Part shown: positions 33,433 to 42,755 of the stretch, in pieces | Layout of the letters: each line of letters begins with the position of its first letter | How positions within the stretch are numbered: the stretch's first letter is position 1 | Origin: Staphylococcus sp. MI 10-1553 | GTDB lineage: Bacteria > Bacillota > Bacilli > Staphylococcales > Staphylococcaceae | Direction: 5' to 3' | DNA: 64,000 bases | Assembly (NCBI RefSeq): GCF_010365305.1 | Contig: NZ_CP048279.1 | Coordinates: 1,426,001 to 1,490,000, forward strand | Made by a program: the position numbers and the translations under genes | The notes under the pieces: generated by a model | The model's database searches: none | What the model was told of the DNA's origin: nothing | The model's input: only the letters and a program-made list of their open reading frames with translations

Positions 33433-33703
33433 TGAATTTTATATTTAACACCGTTTGTATTCTTGAATGAACTAAGCAAAGAACGATGTAAGAAGAGAGT
33501 CTGTCCATTGGCTGAAAGATAGACCGTCGTGCTTAGTGAGATGAACACAAGGAAAGGTACTTTATGAAAGTAAGGTCGTGTCGCTCGCGTTAAGAGTCTA
33601 GAGTGAAGAACAGTCTATATTTGATTGTTCTTAATTAGGGTGGCAACACGGCATAATAAAGTACGTCCCTTGTATGTTTAGTGCATACAGGGGGCTTTTT
33701 TTA
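33433..33703 (+). promoter_or_regulatory. T-box leader of hisS-aspS
   Basis: The specifier CAC (33546-33548) lies in GAACACAAGG and reads histidine. The T-box core is AGGGTGGCAACACGG (33638-33652). The terminator hairpin CCCTTGTATG with CATACAGGGG ends in a T-run near 33702. Uncharged tRNA-His should favour the antiterminator. Confidence 0.92.
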
Positions 33704-33753
33704 TTCAAACAAATGGCTGAAGTTAAGAATAGAAATGAAAAGGAGCGATAAAG

Positions 33754-35025
33754 ATGATTCACATTCCACGTGGGACGCAAGATATTTTACCCGAAGAAAC
33801 TGCGAAGTGGCGATATATTGAAAACCAATTGCACAAATTGATGGAAGTTTATAATTATCAAGAAATCAGAACCCCAATTTTTGAAAGTACCGATTTATTT
33901 GCGCGCGGTGTGGGTGACTCTACAGATGTCGTACAAAAAGAAATGTACACGTTTAAAGATAAAGGCGATCGTAGTATTACGTTACGTCCTGAGGGAACAG
34001 CTGCTGTCGTACGTAGCTATATTGAAAATAAAATGCAAGGATTACCGAACCAACCGGTGAAATTGTACTATAATGGTCCGATGTTTCGTTATGAAAGAAA
34101 GCAAAAAGGGCGTTACCGTCAATTTAATCAATTTGGTGTAGAAGCGATTGGTGCTGAAAACCCAAGTATGGACTCAGAAGTGCTTGCTATGGTAATGCAC
34201 ATATATCAATCATTCGGTTTGAAAAAATTAAAATTAGTGATTAACAGTGTGGGGGATGCAGAGTCACGCGTGGATTATCAAAATGCATTACGTGAACATT
34301 TCCAACCGGTCATTCACAATTATTGTAAAGACTGTCAACAACGTATCAAAACGAATCCTATGCGTATTTTAGATTGCAAAGTGGATCGTCATCAGCCTGA
34401 AATTCAAACGGCACCGTCAATTACTGACTTTTTAAATGATTACTCCAAAGATTATTTTGAAGCGGTTAAATCACACTTAGATCGTCTTGGCGTTCCATAC
34501 GAAGTGGATCCAAAATTAGTGAGAGGTTTGGATTACTACACACACACTGCCTTTGAATTGATGATGGATAACGAAGCCTATGATGGTGCGATTACGACTT
34601 TATGTGGTGGTGGTCGATACAATGGCTTACTTGAATTGCTAGATGGACCGAGTGAAACGGGAATTGGTTTTGCGTTAAGTATTGAAAGATTATTACTGGC
34701 ATTAGAAGAAGAAGGCATTGAATTCCCACAAACTGAGCATATTGATTTGTTTGTAGCGACGATGGGAGAGAAAGCGGATGACTTTGCAGTAACACTCCTT
34801 AATCGTCTCAGACACGCTGGCATTTCAGTGGATAAAGATTATTTATCTCGCAAGTTGAAAGGTCAAATGAAACAAGCAGACCGACTTAATGCAACCTATA
34901 CGATTGTTATTGGAGATCAAGAGCTTGAAGTAGGTGAAGTCGCTGTGAAACATATGGCGACAGGTGAATCTCAAACGATGAAATTTGAAGAAATAGAAAG
35001 TTATATTCATGGAGGTAAAGAATAA
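33754..35025 (+). CDS. hisS: histidyl-tRNA synthetase
   Basis: A class II synthetase with motif 2 around [19 protein letters not shown], the histidine-A motif [12 protein letters not shown] and a C-terminal anticodon domain. It has 423 residues; the ATG follows AAGGAGCG. The stop overlaps the aspS start by one base. Confidence 0.98.
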   Translation: MIHIPRGTQDILPEETAKWRYIENQLHKLMEVYNYQEIRTPIFESTDLFARGVGDSTDVVQKEMYTFKDKGDRSITLRPEGTAAVVRSYIENKMQGLPNQPVKLYYNGPMFRYERKQKGRYRQFNQFGVEAIGAENPSMDSEVLAMVMHIYQSFGLKKLKLVINSVGDAESRVDYQNALREHFQPVIHNYCKDCQQRIKTNPMRILDCKVDRHQPEIQTAPSITDFLNDYSKDYFEAVKSHLDRLGVPYEVDPKLVRGLDYYTHTAFELMMDNEAYDGAITTLCGGGRYNGLLELLDGPSETGIGFALSIERLLLALEEEGIEFPQTEHIDLFVATMGEKADDFAVTLLNRLRHAGISVDKDYLSRKLKGQMKQADRLNATYTIVIGDQELEVGEVAVKHMATGESQTMKFEEIESYIHGGKE

Positions 35026-36791
35026 TGGCAAAGCGCACGACTTACTGTGGTTTAGTGACAGAAGAATTATTAGGACAAGAAATGACGTTGAAAGGATGGG
35101 TACACAATCGTCGTGATTTAGGTGGCCTTATCTTTGTAGACGTAAGGGATAGAGAAGGTTATGTACAAGTCGTTTTCAACCCAGATTTTTCAAAAGAAGC
35201 GCTTGAAGTAGCTGAACGCATTCGCTCTGAATATGTCGTTGAAATTACAGGGACAGTGACTAAAAGAGACGATGAAACAATCAATCCTAAAATTAAAACA
35301 GGACAAGTGGAAGTCCAAGCGAAATCCATTGAAATTATCAATCAATCTGAAACACCTCCGTTTGCAATTAACGAAGAAAATTTAAATGTTGATGAAAATA
35401 TCCGTTTGAAATATCGTTACCTCGATTTACGTCGTGAAAAATTAGCGCAAACATTTAAAATGCGTCACCAAATTACACGTTCAATTCGCCAATTTTTAGA
35501 TGGAGATGGTTTCTATGATGTTGAAACGCCTGTATTAACGAAATCTACGCCAGAGGGTGCACGTGACTATCTCGTGCCTTCACGTGTACATGACGGTGAA
35601 TTTTATGCGTTACCACAATCGCCTCAATTGTTTAAACAACTTTTAATGATCAGTGGTTTTGATAAATATTACCAAATCGTCAAATGTTTCCGTGATGAAG
35701 ACTTGCGTGCTGACCGTCAGCCTGAATTTACGCAAATCGATATTGAGATGAGTTTCGTTGAGCAAGAAGACGTGATTCAATTAGGTGAAGCGATGGTTAA
35801 AAACGTACTTGCGGATGTAAAAGGCATTGAAATGACTGATGCATTCCCACGTATGACTTATGCTGAAGCAATGTCACGTTATGGTACAGATAAACCTGAT
35901 ACACGTTTTGGTATGGAATTGTTAGACGTATCAGAATTAGGTCAAATCATGGACTTTAAAGTATTCAAAGGCGCAGTGGAAAGTGGCGGTCAAGTGAAAG
36001 CACTCGTTGTTGAAAACGCTGCAGTTGACTATACACGTAAAGATATTGACGGTTTAACAGAATTTGTAAATATTTATGGTGCGAAAGGTTTAGCGTGGGT
36101 AAAAGTAGTTGATGACGGCTTAAATGGTCCAATCGCACGTTTCTTTGATGAGAATCATGTTGCTAAATTACAAGCATTAACAGGCGCTAAAGCGGGCGAC
36201 TTAGTCTTATTTGTCGCTGATTCTAAAGATGTCGTTGCACAAAGTTTAGGTGCATTACGTAATAAACTTGGAAAAGAACGCGGACTCATCGATCCAGAAC
36301 AATATAACTTCTTATGGGTGACTGATTGGCCATTACTTGAATATGATGAAGAAGCACATCGTTATGTGGCAGCACACCATCCATTCACATCGCCTAAAGT
36401 AGAAGATATTGATTTATTAGAAACAGCCCCTGAACAAGCACAAGCACAAGCTTATGACCTTGTATTAAATGGTTTCGAATTAGGTGGCGGCTCAATTCGT
36501 ATTCACGACGGTGAACTTCAACAACGTATGTTTAAAGCATTAGGATTCTCTGATGAAGCAGCGCAAGAACAATTCGGTTTCTTATTAGATGCGTTTAAAT
36601 ACGGTGCACCTCCACATGGCGGTATCGCTCTAGGCTTAGACCGCTTCGTCATGATTTTAAGTGGCCGTACAAACCTACGTGATACAATTGCGTTCCCTAA
36701 AACAGCATCTGCGACAGATTTAATGACAGATGCACCGAGTACGGTATCAGAAAGACAATTAGACGAACTATCATTACGTATCAAACATTAA
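35025..36791 (+). CDS. aspS: aspartyl-tRNA synthetase
   Basis: A class IIb synthetase of the bacterial type: an OB anticodon-binding domain (1-110), a catalytic domain with [18 protein letters not shown], a GAD insertion and motif 3 in [13 protein letters not shown]. It has 588 residues. Co-transcribed with hisS, it therefore falls under a histidine-specific T-box. Confidence 0.98.
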   Translation: MAKRTTYCGLVTEELLGQEMTLKGWVHNRRDLGGLIFVDVRDREGYVQVVFNPDFSKEALEVAERIRSEYVVEITGTVTKRDDETINPKIKTGQVEVQAKSIEIINQSETPPFAINEENLNVDENIRLKYRYLDLRREKLAQTFKMRHQITRSIRQFLDGDGFYDVETPVLTKSTPEGARDYLVPSRVHDGEFYALPQSPQLFKQLLMISGFDKYYQIVKCFRDEDLRADRQPEFTQIDIEMSFVEQEDVIQLGEAMVKNVLADVKGIEMTDAFPRMTYAEAMSRYGTDKPDTRFGMELLDVSELGQIMDFKVFKGAVESGGQVKALVVENAAVDYTRKDIDGLTEFVNIYGAKGLAWVKVVDDGLNGPIARFFDENHVAKLQALTGAKAGDLVLFVADSKDVVAQSLGALRNKLGKERGLIDPEQYNFLWVTDWPLLEYDEEAHRYVAAHHPFTSPKVEDIDLLETAPEQAQAQAYDLVLNGFELGGGSIRIHDGELQQRMFKALGFSDEAAQEQFGFLLDAFKYGAPPHGGIALGLDRFVMILSGRTNLRDTIAFPKTASATDLMTDAPSTVSERQLDELSLRIKH

Positions 36792-36820
36792 TTTAAATAC
36801 ACTGTGCGCAAACTTTTTTC

Positions 36821-36848
36821 TTGAATAATCATTAAAGTGTGATATGAT
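36821..36848 (+). promoter_or_regulatory. promoter of the 6S RNA gene
   Basis: TTGAAT (36821-36826), a 16-base spacer and TATGAT (36843-36848). Confidence 0.65.
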
Positions 36849-36855
36849 TAACTCA

Positions 36856-37087
36856 TAAGATAGTCATCTGTAGTGTTCGTAAGTTCGCTTTATGTATTTT
36901 GACCTAACACTCTTTGATCAGGGAGCCCAATGGGTTTTCTTGCAGCGCACACGCCTCTTTAGGAGGACGTGCAAAACAAGAAACAGGGCACCCACCTGTA
37001 TATAGCAGGCCAAAATGATCAAGCACTTTACAACTACGGCATAACGGATCTATCGGTACGCAGGGCCTCGTGTCTTGCGTATTTTTT
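36856..37087 (+). ncRNA. ssrS: 6S RNA
   Basis: A gene-free stretch between aspS and tcdA, the usual staphylococcal place for 6S RNA, with its own promoter and a terminator (TACGCA at 37057-37062 with TGCGTA at 37076-37081, then TTTTTT). The strings GACCTAACACTCTTTGATCA and its partner TGATCAAGCACTTTAC form the closing arms of a long, bulged hairpin, as in 6S RNA, which binds the housekeeping RNA polymerase holoenzyme. Ends are estimated. Confidence 0.75.
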
Positions 37088-37136
37088 ATGTGTTCATTTA
37101 AAAGGGTATATAAATTTGTAATTAAAGGAGTTTAAT

Positions 37137-37904
37137 ATGAAACATCAATTTTCTCGTAACGAACTGGCTATCGGACAAGAAGGGCTCGACAAATTAAAAC
37201 AAACAACAGTCGCTGTATTAGGTGTCGGCGGGGTAGGTTCTTTTGCTGCAGAAGCTTTAGCGCGTACGAACATCGGACATATTATTTTAATAGATAAAGA
37301 TGATGTAGATATTACAAATGTGAACCGCCAATTGCATGCGTTAATGACAACAGTAGGACAAAGTAAAGTGAGTCTGATGGAAGAACGTATTCGCTTAATT
37401 AACCCTGACTGTAAAGTGACGCCATTACATATGTTTTACACAGAAGAAACGTACGAACAACTTTTTGAAGATTATGATATTGATTATGTCGTTGATGCGA
37501 GCGATACAATTATTTATAAAGTGCACTTAATGGAACAATGTTTAGCGCGTGGTATTCAAATCATTTCAAGTATGGGTGCAGCGAACAAAACAGATCCAAC
37601 ACAATTTGAAATTGCTGATATTTCAAAAACACATACGGATCCTATTGCACGTATCATTCGAAATAAATTAAAGCAAAAAGGGATTAAAAAAGGGATCCCG
37701 GTTGTGTTTTCAGGTGAAAGCCCAATCGTGATTCGTGAAGATGTGAAGGCGGTAGTGGGTGATGCTCAAGGTAAAAACCGAAAAGCACAAATGCCGCCAT
37801 CATCAAACGCTTATGTGCCAAGTGTGGTCGGTTTGATTTGTGCAAGTTATGTATGTAATGACATTTTGAAAGATATAACTGTACAACGTATTAAAGATAA
37901 ATAA
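37137..37904 (+). CDS. tcdA: tRNA threonylcarbamoyladenosine dehydratase
   Basis: An E1-like ATP-dependent enzyme that cyclises t6A37 to ct6A in ANN-decoding tRNAs. The 255-residue protein has the Rossmann motif VLGVGGVGSFAAE, the E1 Arg in DVDITNVNRQLHA and DASDTIIYK. AAGGAG precedes the ATG. Confidence 0.93.
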   Translation: MKHQFSRNELAIGQEGLDKLKQTTVAVLGVGGVGSFAAEALARTNIGHIILIDKDDVDITNVNRQLHALMTTVGQSKVSLMEERIRLINPDCKVTPLHMFYTEETYEQLFEDYDIDYVVDASDTIIYKVHLMEQCLARGIQIISSMGAANKTDPTQFEIADISKTHTDPIARIIRNKLKQKGIKKGIPVVFSGESPIVIREDVKAVVGDAQGKNRKAQMPPSSNAYVPSVVGLICASYVCNDILKDITVQRIKDK

Positions 37905-37913
37905 GTCGGAAAC

Positions 37914-37957
37914 ATTAAAAGGGGTTCATACAATATCACGTCAGAGCCCCTTTTAAT
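37914..37957. terminator. bidirectional terminator between tcdA and rarA
   Basis: ATTAAAAGGGG (37914-37924) and CCCCTTTTAAT (37947-37957) form a perfect 11-bp stem with T-rich flanks on both strands, between convergent genes. Confidence 0.9.
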
Positions 37958-37971
37958 ATTGAAATTCACTT

Positions 37972-39243
37972 TCACAATTCGTTTTGCTGTTGTTTAATAT
38001 TTTCGTATATTTGTTTAAATTGTTGTTCTGACTTCGATGTGTCTTTAGGTGTATAATATTGTCTTTTCTTCAACAAGTCCGGCAAATATTGTTGTGCCAC
38101 GAAGCCATTTGGATAATTGTGTGGATATTGATAGCCCACTGCACGTCCTAATGCTTTAGCCCCTTGGTAATGACCATCTTTTAAATAGTCCGGCACTTGA
38201 CCGACATGCCCTTTACGAATGTCACTTAACGCGGCGTCAATAGAACGAATCGCTGAATTGGATTTTGGTGAGAGACATAGTTCAATGACTGCTTGACTGA
38301 GTGGAATGCGTGCTTCTGGAAATCCTAATCTTTCAGCGGATTCGATTGCAGCTAATGTCCGTTGACCGGCACCCGGAGAAGCTAAGCCGATATCTTCATA
38401 ACTGATGACAAGCAGTCTTCTCGCAATTGTAGGAAGGTCACCTGCTTGAATGAGACGTCCTAAGTAGTGAAGTGCAGCATCCACATCACTCCCTCGAATG
38501 GATTTTTGAAATGCACTCATCACGTCATAATGCATATCTCCATCTTTATCACTTAAAAACGCCCCGCGCTGTAAACAATCTTCCGCATCTTGCAATGTAA
38601 TATGAGGAGGCTGGTCGTTTGCACTTAGTACTGCTAACTCTAAAGCATTTAAAGCACTGCGCACGTCACCTTGACTTTGTGTTGCAAAATATTCAAACGC
38701 ATCATCGTCAATTGTACCGTTGAATTGTTTTAAGCCTCTTTCTTCATCTTCTAGTGCATTAGCTAATGCCACTTTAATATCATCTTTATCGAGAGGAAAT
38801 AATTCAAAAATTTGGGCTCTTGAACGAATCGCTGGGTTAATAGCGTGATAAGGATTTGAAGTTGTTGCGCCGATGAGTACAATTTTTCCATTTTCTAAAT
38901 GTGGTAATAAAAAATCTTGTTTGGCTTTGTCTAATCTATGAATTTCATCCAGTAATAAAATGACTTGTCCTGACATTTTTGCTTCATCGACAATCATTTG
39001 CATATCTTTTTTCGTGTTCGTTACAGCGTTCAATTGTCTAAACTTGAAAGCAGTACTGCCCGCTATCGCTTGAGCAATACTTGTTTTTCCGATGCCTGGA
39101 GGACCGTAAAATATCATAGATGACAACCTTTTCGCGTTGACCATACGACGAATAATCCCCGTTTCTCCAACGAGATGTTGTTGTCCAATGACTTCATCAA
39201 TATTCCGTGGACGCATTCTGGAAGCGAGTGGTTCAGTCAACAT
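37972..39243 (-). CDS. rarA: replication-associated recombination protein RarA/MgsA
   Basis: An AAA+ ATPase acting at stalled replication forks. Walker A is GPPGIGKTS and Walker B LLLDEIHRLD; the clamp-loader-like C-terminal half mediates tetramerisation. It has 423 residues, begins MLTEPLASRMRPRNIDEVIGQ, and follows GGAGGG on its strand. Divergent from cymR. Confidence 0.96.
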   Translation of the reverse strand: MLTEPLASRMRPRNIDEVIGQQHLVGETGIIRRMVNAKRLSSMIFYGPPGIGKTSIAQAIAGSTAFKFRQLNAVTNTKKDMQMIVDEAKMSGQVILLLDEIHRLDKAKQDFLLPHLENGKIVLIGATTSNPYHAINPAIRSRAQIFELFPLDKDDIKVALANALEDEERGLKQFNGTIDDDAFEYFATQSQGDVRSALNALELAVLSANDQPPHITLQDAEDCLQRGAFLSDKDGDMHYDVMSAFQKSIRGSDVDAALHYLGRLIQAGDLPTIARRLLVISYEDIGLASPGAGQRTLAAIESAERLGFPEARIPLSQAVIELCLSPKSNSAIRSIDAALSDIRKGHVGQVPDYLKDGHYQGAKALGRAVGYQYPHNYPNGFVAQQYLPDLLKKRQYYTPKDTSKSEQQFKQIYENIKQQQNEL

Positions 39244-39268
39244 CGTTATCCCTCCATTGTTATTAGTT

Positions 39269-39298
39269 TTGTACTCTTATATACAATGGTATTATATT
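39269..39298 (+). promoter_or_regulatory. cymR promoter
   Basis: TTGTAC (39269-39274) with TATATT (39293-39298), 18 bases apart. The -10 lies in the perfect palindrome TATATTAATATA (39293-39304), which could be an operator. Confidence 0.55.
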
Positions 39299-39352
39299 AA
39301 TATAAAAAATGCTAAAATAAAAATAAATCGGATGATGTAAGGTGAGGTAAAA

Positions 39353-39772
39353 ATGAAAATATCCACTAAAGGAAGATATGGTTTAACATTAATGATCGCT
39401 TTAGCCAAACGACACGGAACAGGTTGTGTGTCATTAAAAACGATCGCAGAAGAAAATGGTTTGAGTGATCTCTATTTAGAACAACTCGTAGGCCCATTAA
39501 GAAATGCGGGTCTCATTAGAAGTGTGAGAGGTGCAAAAGGCGGGTATGAATTAAAGGTGCCAGCTACTGAAATTACTGCGGGTGATATTATCCGCTTACT
39601 TGAAGGCCCATTGACTATCGTAGAACGTATGGAATCTGAACCACCTGGTCAACAACAATTATGGTTACGCATGCGCAATGCGGTGAGAGAGGTACTTGAT
39701 CAAACGACATTACAATCTCTAGCTGATTATCAAGATAAAGATGCTTTAGAAGGCTACATGTTTTATATTTAA
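39353..39772 (+). CDS. cymR: Rrf2-family cysteine metabolism repressor CymR
   Basis: CymR represses cysteine and methionine uptake and synthesis genes, in complex with CysK. The 139-residue winged-helix protein begins MKISTKGRYGLTLMIALAK, with recognition helix GLSDLYLEQLVGPLRNAGL. It lacks the iron-sulphur cysteines of IscR. In other staphylococci iscS follows after one or two small genes; here about 11.7 kb separates them. Confidence 0.93.
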   Translation: MKISTKGRYGLTLMIALAKRHGTGCVSLKTIAEENGLSDLYLEQLVGPLRNAGLIRSVRGAKGGYELKVPATEITAGDIIRLLEGPLTIVERMESEPPGQQQLWLRMRNAVREVLDQTTLQSLADYQDKDALEGYMFYI

Positions 39773-39812
39773 TCTCATTAGGTGCAATTTGCCAGAATTT
39801 AAGGAGGATATT

Positions 39813-40643
39813 ATGGAACAGTTTACTTTGAAAGATGGACAATCTATCGATCAATTAGGCTTCGGTACGTATAAATTAAATGGAACAAAAGGTGCTCATG
39901 CGATGACGGATGCATTGAATTTGGGTTATCGTTTATTAGACACGGCATACAATTATGAAAATGAAGGTGCTGTTGGGAGAGCGATTCAAAATAGTCACGT
40001 GCATAGAGACGAGATTTGGGTCACTTCAAAATTACCTGGACGCTACCAAAGTGAACCGCAAGTTTATGAAACCATTCAAGAATCATTATATCGTCTTGGT
40101 TTAGACTATCTTGATTTTTACTTAATTCATTGGCCTAATCCGAAACAAGGTAAATTTGTAGAAGCATGGAAAGCAATGATTGCAGCACAAAAATCTGGAT
40201 TAGTCAGATATATCGGCGTTTGTAATTTCCTACCTGAACATATTGAGCAACTTGAAAAAGAAACAGGTGTGTTACCAGCGATTAACCAAATTGAGTTACA
40301 TCCTTATTTTAACCAAAAAGATATGATCGCCTATCATGAAAAGAAAGGCATCTTAACACAAGCGTGGAGTCCATTAGGTCGAGACAACGGTGTGATGGAC
40401 GAACCTGTATTAAAACAACTTTCCTCAAAATATGACAAGACGGTCGCTCAAGTCATTTTAAGATGGCATATTCAAAATGGAGTCATGCCAATCCCGAAAG
40501 CGACATCATCAAAACGTCAACTTGAAAACTTTGACATTTTTGATTTCCATATCACGGATGAAGATTTACAAGCGTTTGACCAACTGACACGTGTTGACGG
40601 TCGACGCAAGAACCAAGATCCCGCTGTTTACGAAGAATTTTAA
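39813..40643 (+). CDS. aldo/keto reductase
   Basis: A 276-residue NADPH-dependent AKR. The catalytic tetrad is visible: Asp and Tyr in LLDTAYNYENE, Lys in WVTSKLPG and His in YLIHWPNP; the NADPH site includes IPKATSSKRQLENFDIF. Closest to the 2,5-diketogluconate/glyoxal reductase group; the physiological substrate is unknown. The ATG after AAGGAGG is used. It lies 40 bases after cymR and may share its transcript. Confidence 0.92.
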   Translation: MEQFTLKDGQSIDQLGFGTYKLNGTKGAHAMTDALNLGYRLLDTAYNYENEGAVGRAIQNSHVHRDEIWVTSKLPGRYQSEPQVYETIQESLYRLGLDYLDFYLIHWPNPKQGKFVEAWKAMIAAQKSGLVRYIGVCNFLPEHIEQLEKETGVLPAINQIELHPYFNQKDMIAYHEKKGILTQAWSPLGRDNGVMDEPVLKQLSSKYDKTVAQVILRWHIQNGVMPIPKATSSKRQLENFDIFDFHITDEDLQAFDQLTRVDGRRKNQDPAVYEEF

Positions 40644-40710
40644 TAAGATGTTTAAGCCTCTGTAGAATGTGGAATAGTTACATTGAAACATTCTTAAGGA
40701 GGCATTACTT

Positions 40711-40896
40711 ATGGCAGATCAAGAGAATAGATTTGAACAAGCTAAAGGTAACATCAAAGAAACAGTTGGTAATGTAACAGACAACCAATCATTAGAAAAT
40801 GAAGGTAAGCAAGATAAAGCTTCTGGTAAAGCTAAAGAAGTCGTTGAAAATGTAAAAGATAAAGCAAATGACATGATTGATAAGTTTAAAAAATAA
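40711..40896 (+). CDS. CsbD family stress protein
   Basis: A 61-residue, very hydrophilic protein matching Csb[18 protein letters not shown] and [18 protein letters not shown]. CsbD proteins are general-stress proteins, sigma-B dependent in Bacillus and Staphylococcus; biochemical role unknown. Upstream GTTTAA (40650-40655) could be a sigma-B -35, but no good -10 follows. Confidence 0.92.
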   Translation: MADQENRFEQAKGNIKETVGNVTDNQSLENEGKQDKASGKAKEVVENVKDKANDMIDKFKK

Positions 40897-40933
40897 TTTT
40901 TGGTTAAAAAAACATGATGAAAGGATGATTATA

Positions 40934-41095
40934 ATGGATAAAAATCAAGGTGAAGAATATTTAAACAAAGCAAAAGACGCTTATGATAAATATCAAGATA
41001 GTCAAAAAGGTGACAACAAAGATAATAAAGATGGCGGTAGTTTAGTAGATAAAGCGAAAGATGCTTTAGATAAATTTACTGGCGGCAATAAATAA
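40934..41095 (+). CDS. small hydrophilic stress-type protein (53 aa)
   Basis: A 53-residue Lys/Asp-rich protein starting MDKNQGEEYLNKAKDAYDK with a similar second helix VDKAKDALDKFTGG, so it looks like an internal duplication. It follows csbD by 37 bases with AAAGGATG before the ATG and is ended by a strong terminator. Probably intrinsically disordered; function unknown. Confidence 0.75.
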   Translation: MDKNQGEEYLNKAKDAYDKYQDSQKGDNKDNKDGGSLVDKAKDALDKFTGGNK

Positions 41096-41109
41096 TCAAT
41101 AGATGACAG

Positions 41110-41141
41110 CGGTTGTAGGTATGTGCCTACAGCCGTTTTTT
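41110..41141 (+). terminator. terminator after the csbD pair
   Basis: CGGTTGTAGG (41110-41119) with CCTACAGCCG (41126-41135), then TTTTTT. The group II intron begins three bases later. Confidence 0.92.
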
Positions 41142-41143
41142 GG

Positions 41144-41922
41144 GTGCACCCGGCATGGGTAACACCTTGACGGTGAAAGTCCGTTACAGGCTTGGTAGTA
41201 GGAACTGTTAGCGAAAGACAAGGGTGTCCATTGTGAAGTGGAATCTGAAGGAAGTCGGACGCAAACACTCGCACCGACGAACAGAAACATCATACTAAGG
41301 CTATGTGGAATGTAACAAAATTTATTGAGAAACAATTAAAGTTGATTGTCAATGAAGACAAAAGCAGAGTCGGAGCAGTCACTCGTTTAAAGTTCTTGAG
41401 TTGTCTAATAACCAAGGTCAATGGGGTTTATCGTTTCAGACCGACTACGGAAGCAAAAAGAAATTTAATACGCGCCTTAAGGAAAATAACGAAACGAAAT
41501 AGACCCGGTACTTTCAAGGATATTATCACTGAAATTAACCAAGTGACGCGCGGCTAAATGTAGAGGTTTTATCAGAGGATTTATTGAAACCACTCAATCT
41601 TGGCTAAACCGCCGACTTAGACAACGCATTCTTAAACGGTGGAAAAGAGTAAGAACTCAATATAAGATGTTGCGCCAATATGGTCTTGAGCATAGAAGTG
41701 CAATGAAAATCCCACAGTCTCGCAAAAAATACTGGCGATTATCGATCACGCTCGAGGTTCATCGTGCACTTACAACAAAACAACTCCACATGTGGGGACT
41801 GATACCATTAGCCCAGCTTGCAGAGTTGGCTTACGCAAGATATTGAACCGCCGAGTACGGAACCGTATGCTCGGTGGTGTGAGAGGACGAATAGTCAGTT
41901 AATGGCTATTCTCCTACTCGAT
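41144..41922 (+). mobile_element. degenerate group IIC intron
   Basis: The 5' end GTGCACCCGGCATGGGT and domain I strings (GTGAAAGTCC, AAGGGTGTCC, GGAATCTGAAGGAAG, AACAGAAAC...AAGGC) closely follow the Oceanobacillus iheyensis group IIC ribozyme. Domain V reads GAACCGCCGAGTACGGAACC...GGTGGTGTGAGAGG (41844-41888), and domain VI follows with AATAGTCAGTTAATGGCTATT. The encoded reverse transcriptase is mostly deleted, so the element is probably immobile. It sits right after a terminator hairpin, the preferred target of class C introns. Confidence 0.85.
41303..41846 (+). pseudogene. group II intron maturase remnant
   Basis: Only the end of the intron-encoded protein remains: RT-7-like LKLIVNEDKSRVGAV, then the X/maturase region (IITEINQVTRG). 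A stop at 41557 and a +1 shift separate this from RGFIRGFIETTQSW...WRLSITLEVHRALTTKQL, which ends at TGA 41844-41846. The fingers and palm, with the YADD active site, are missing. The frame fuses directly to domain I, showing an internal deletion. Confidence 0.85.
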
Positions 41923-41934
41923 TATTTGAAGAAA

Positions 41935-42183
41935 CTAATCCTCAATGTCCCAGCCCCTTCCGAAGTACGCTATTAATCTTGTCATATAAGGATTGATTTT
42001 AATGGTAAAAGTATTGTCTTTTTCTGTAAAAGTTAAATCTTTATTGTCCATATAATGAGCACCTACCACTATTATCATATTTTTATTATCATTGAGTGAA
42101 TCACGAGTGAGAATTAGACCTAATATGTTAGTTTTAGAGACTCTGCACAAAAGTAGATAAATCATAAAAACGCTTACTTTCAT
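41935..42183 (-). CDS. hypothetical protein or gene remnant (82 aa)
   Basis: The open frame begins MKVSVFMIYLLLCRV and ends YFGRGWDIED. Its second half (DLTFTEKDNTFTIKINPYM) reads like beta-strand protein, the first half less so. No ribosome binding site is seen on the minus strand. It abuts the intron 3' end and could be the tail of a gene cut by rearrangement. Not recognised. Confidence 0.3.
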   Translation of the reverse strand: MKVSVFMIYLLLCRVSKTNILGLILTRDSLNDNKNMIIVVGAHYMDNKDLTFTEKDNTFTIKINPYMTRLIAYFGRGWDIED

Positions 42184-42332
42184 AGCTTAACAATACATTC
42201 ACACAGGCAAATAGTCCAACTAAGAAAATTTCATTTTACTATTTAGGAATGTATAGTATTTTGTTTATTAAAATTATGGTTAATAGCCGAAGTAGCTTAT
42301 TAGTATGAAAATATTCTAGAAATAAAAAAGCG

Positions 42333-42361
42333 TTTACTTTTCAGAAAATAAAGAATATAAT
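42333..42361 (+). promoter_or_regulatory. promoter of the kinase cassette
   Basis: TTTACT (42333-42338), a 17-base spacer and a perfect TATAAT (42356-42361). The -35 lies in AAAAAAGCGTTTACTTTTCA, an imperfect copy of AAAAACGCTTACTTTCA at 42166-42182, so a regulator may bind both. Confidence 0.65.
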
Positions 42362-42386
42362 GAAACTTAAAAAGGGGGGTATTAAC

Positions 42387-42755
42387 ATGAAAAACATTGA
42401 ATATGAAATTGCAGAATTAGAATTAAAGAAGTTTTTTTCATTAGTAGACAATGATCAAATGTATTATATGCCAAGATGTGTAGTAGACAAGGTGTGGCAT
42501 GAGAAGTTAGAAAACGAAGAAGAATATAAAGAATTTTGCAGAAAATATAGTGAAGCTTATATACAACATAAAGAAAATAAAGGAGAAGGTATCCTTCCTT
42601 GGGTACCAAAATACGAAAACAAATTTGGTAAGCTCTCGCCTGCATGGTTTACCAATGAGGAAGGAAATGTTAATACAGAAATATATGATAAATATATAAA
42701 AGAAGGGGATATAAGAGTAGAATGGGACTGCGCACCTATATCGACTACAGACTAA
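42387..42755 (+). CDS. 122-aa protein, candidate substrate of the kinase/lyase pair
   Basis: Starts MKNIEYEIAELELKKFF after GGGGGG; an earlier ATG (42360) overlaps the -10 and cannot be used. A central stretch, CVVDKVWHEKLENEEEYKEFC, resembles the VDxVWH...YxxFC motif of glycine-rich-domain (DUF1399-like) proteins. The last residues are RVEWDCAPISTTD, with Cys115 and Ser119, Thr120, Thr121. The position directly before, and overlapping, a kinase gene makes this tail a plausible modification site. It is large for a RiPP precursor and could also be a partner protein. Confidence 0.6.
   Translation: MKNIEYEIAELELKKFFSLVDNDQMYYMPRCVVDKVWHEKLENEEEYKEFCRKYSEAYIQHKENKGEGILPWVPKYENKFGKLSPAWFTNEEGNVNTEIYDKYIKEGDIRVEWDCAPISTTD

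Noticed and set aside
40650..40676. Sigma-B promoter upstream of csbD
   Set aside because: GTTTAA is present but the following GGAATA is too far from the sigma-B -10 consensus GGGTAT; regulation is plausible from the family only, so it is not listed as a feature.
41303..41557. An intact 84-aa gene in the intron
   Set aside because: The frame is a fusion of intron domain I with a truncated maturase piece and continues after a frameshift, so it is a remnant.
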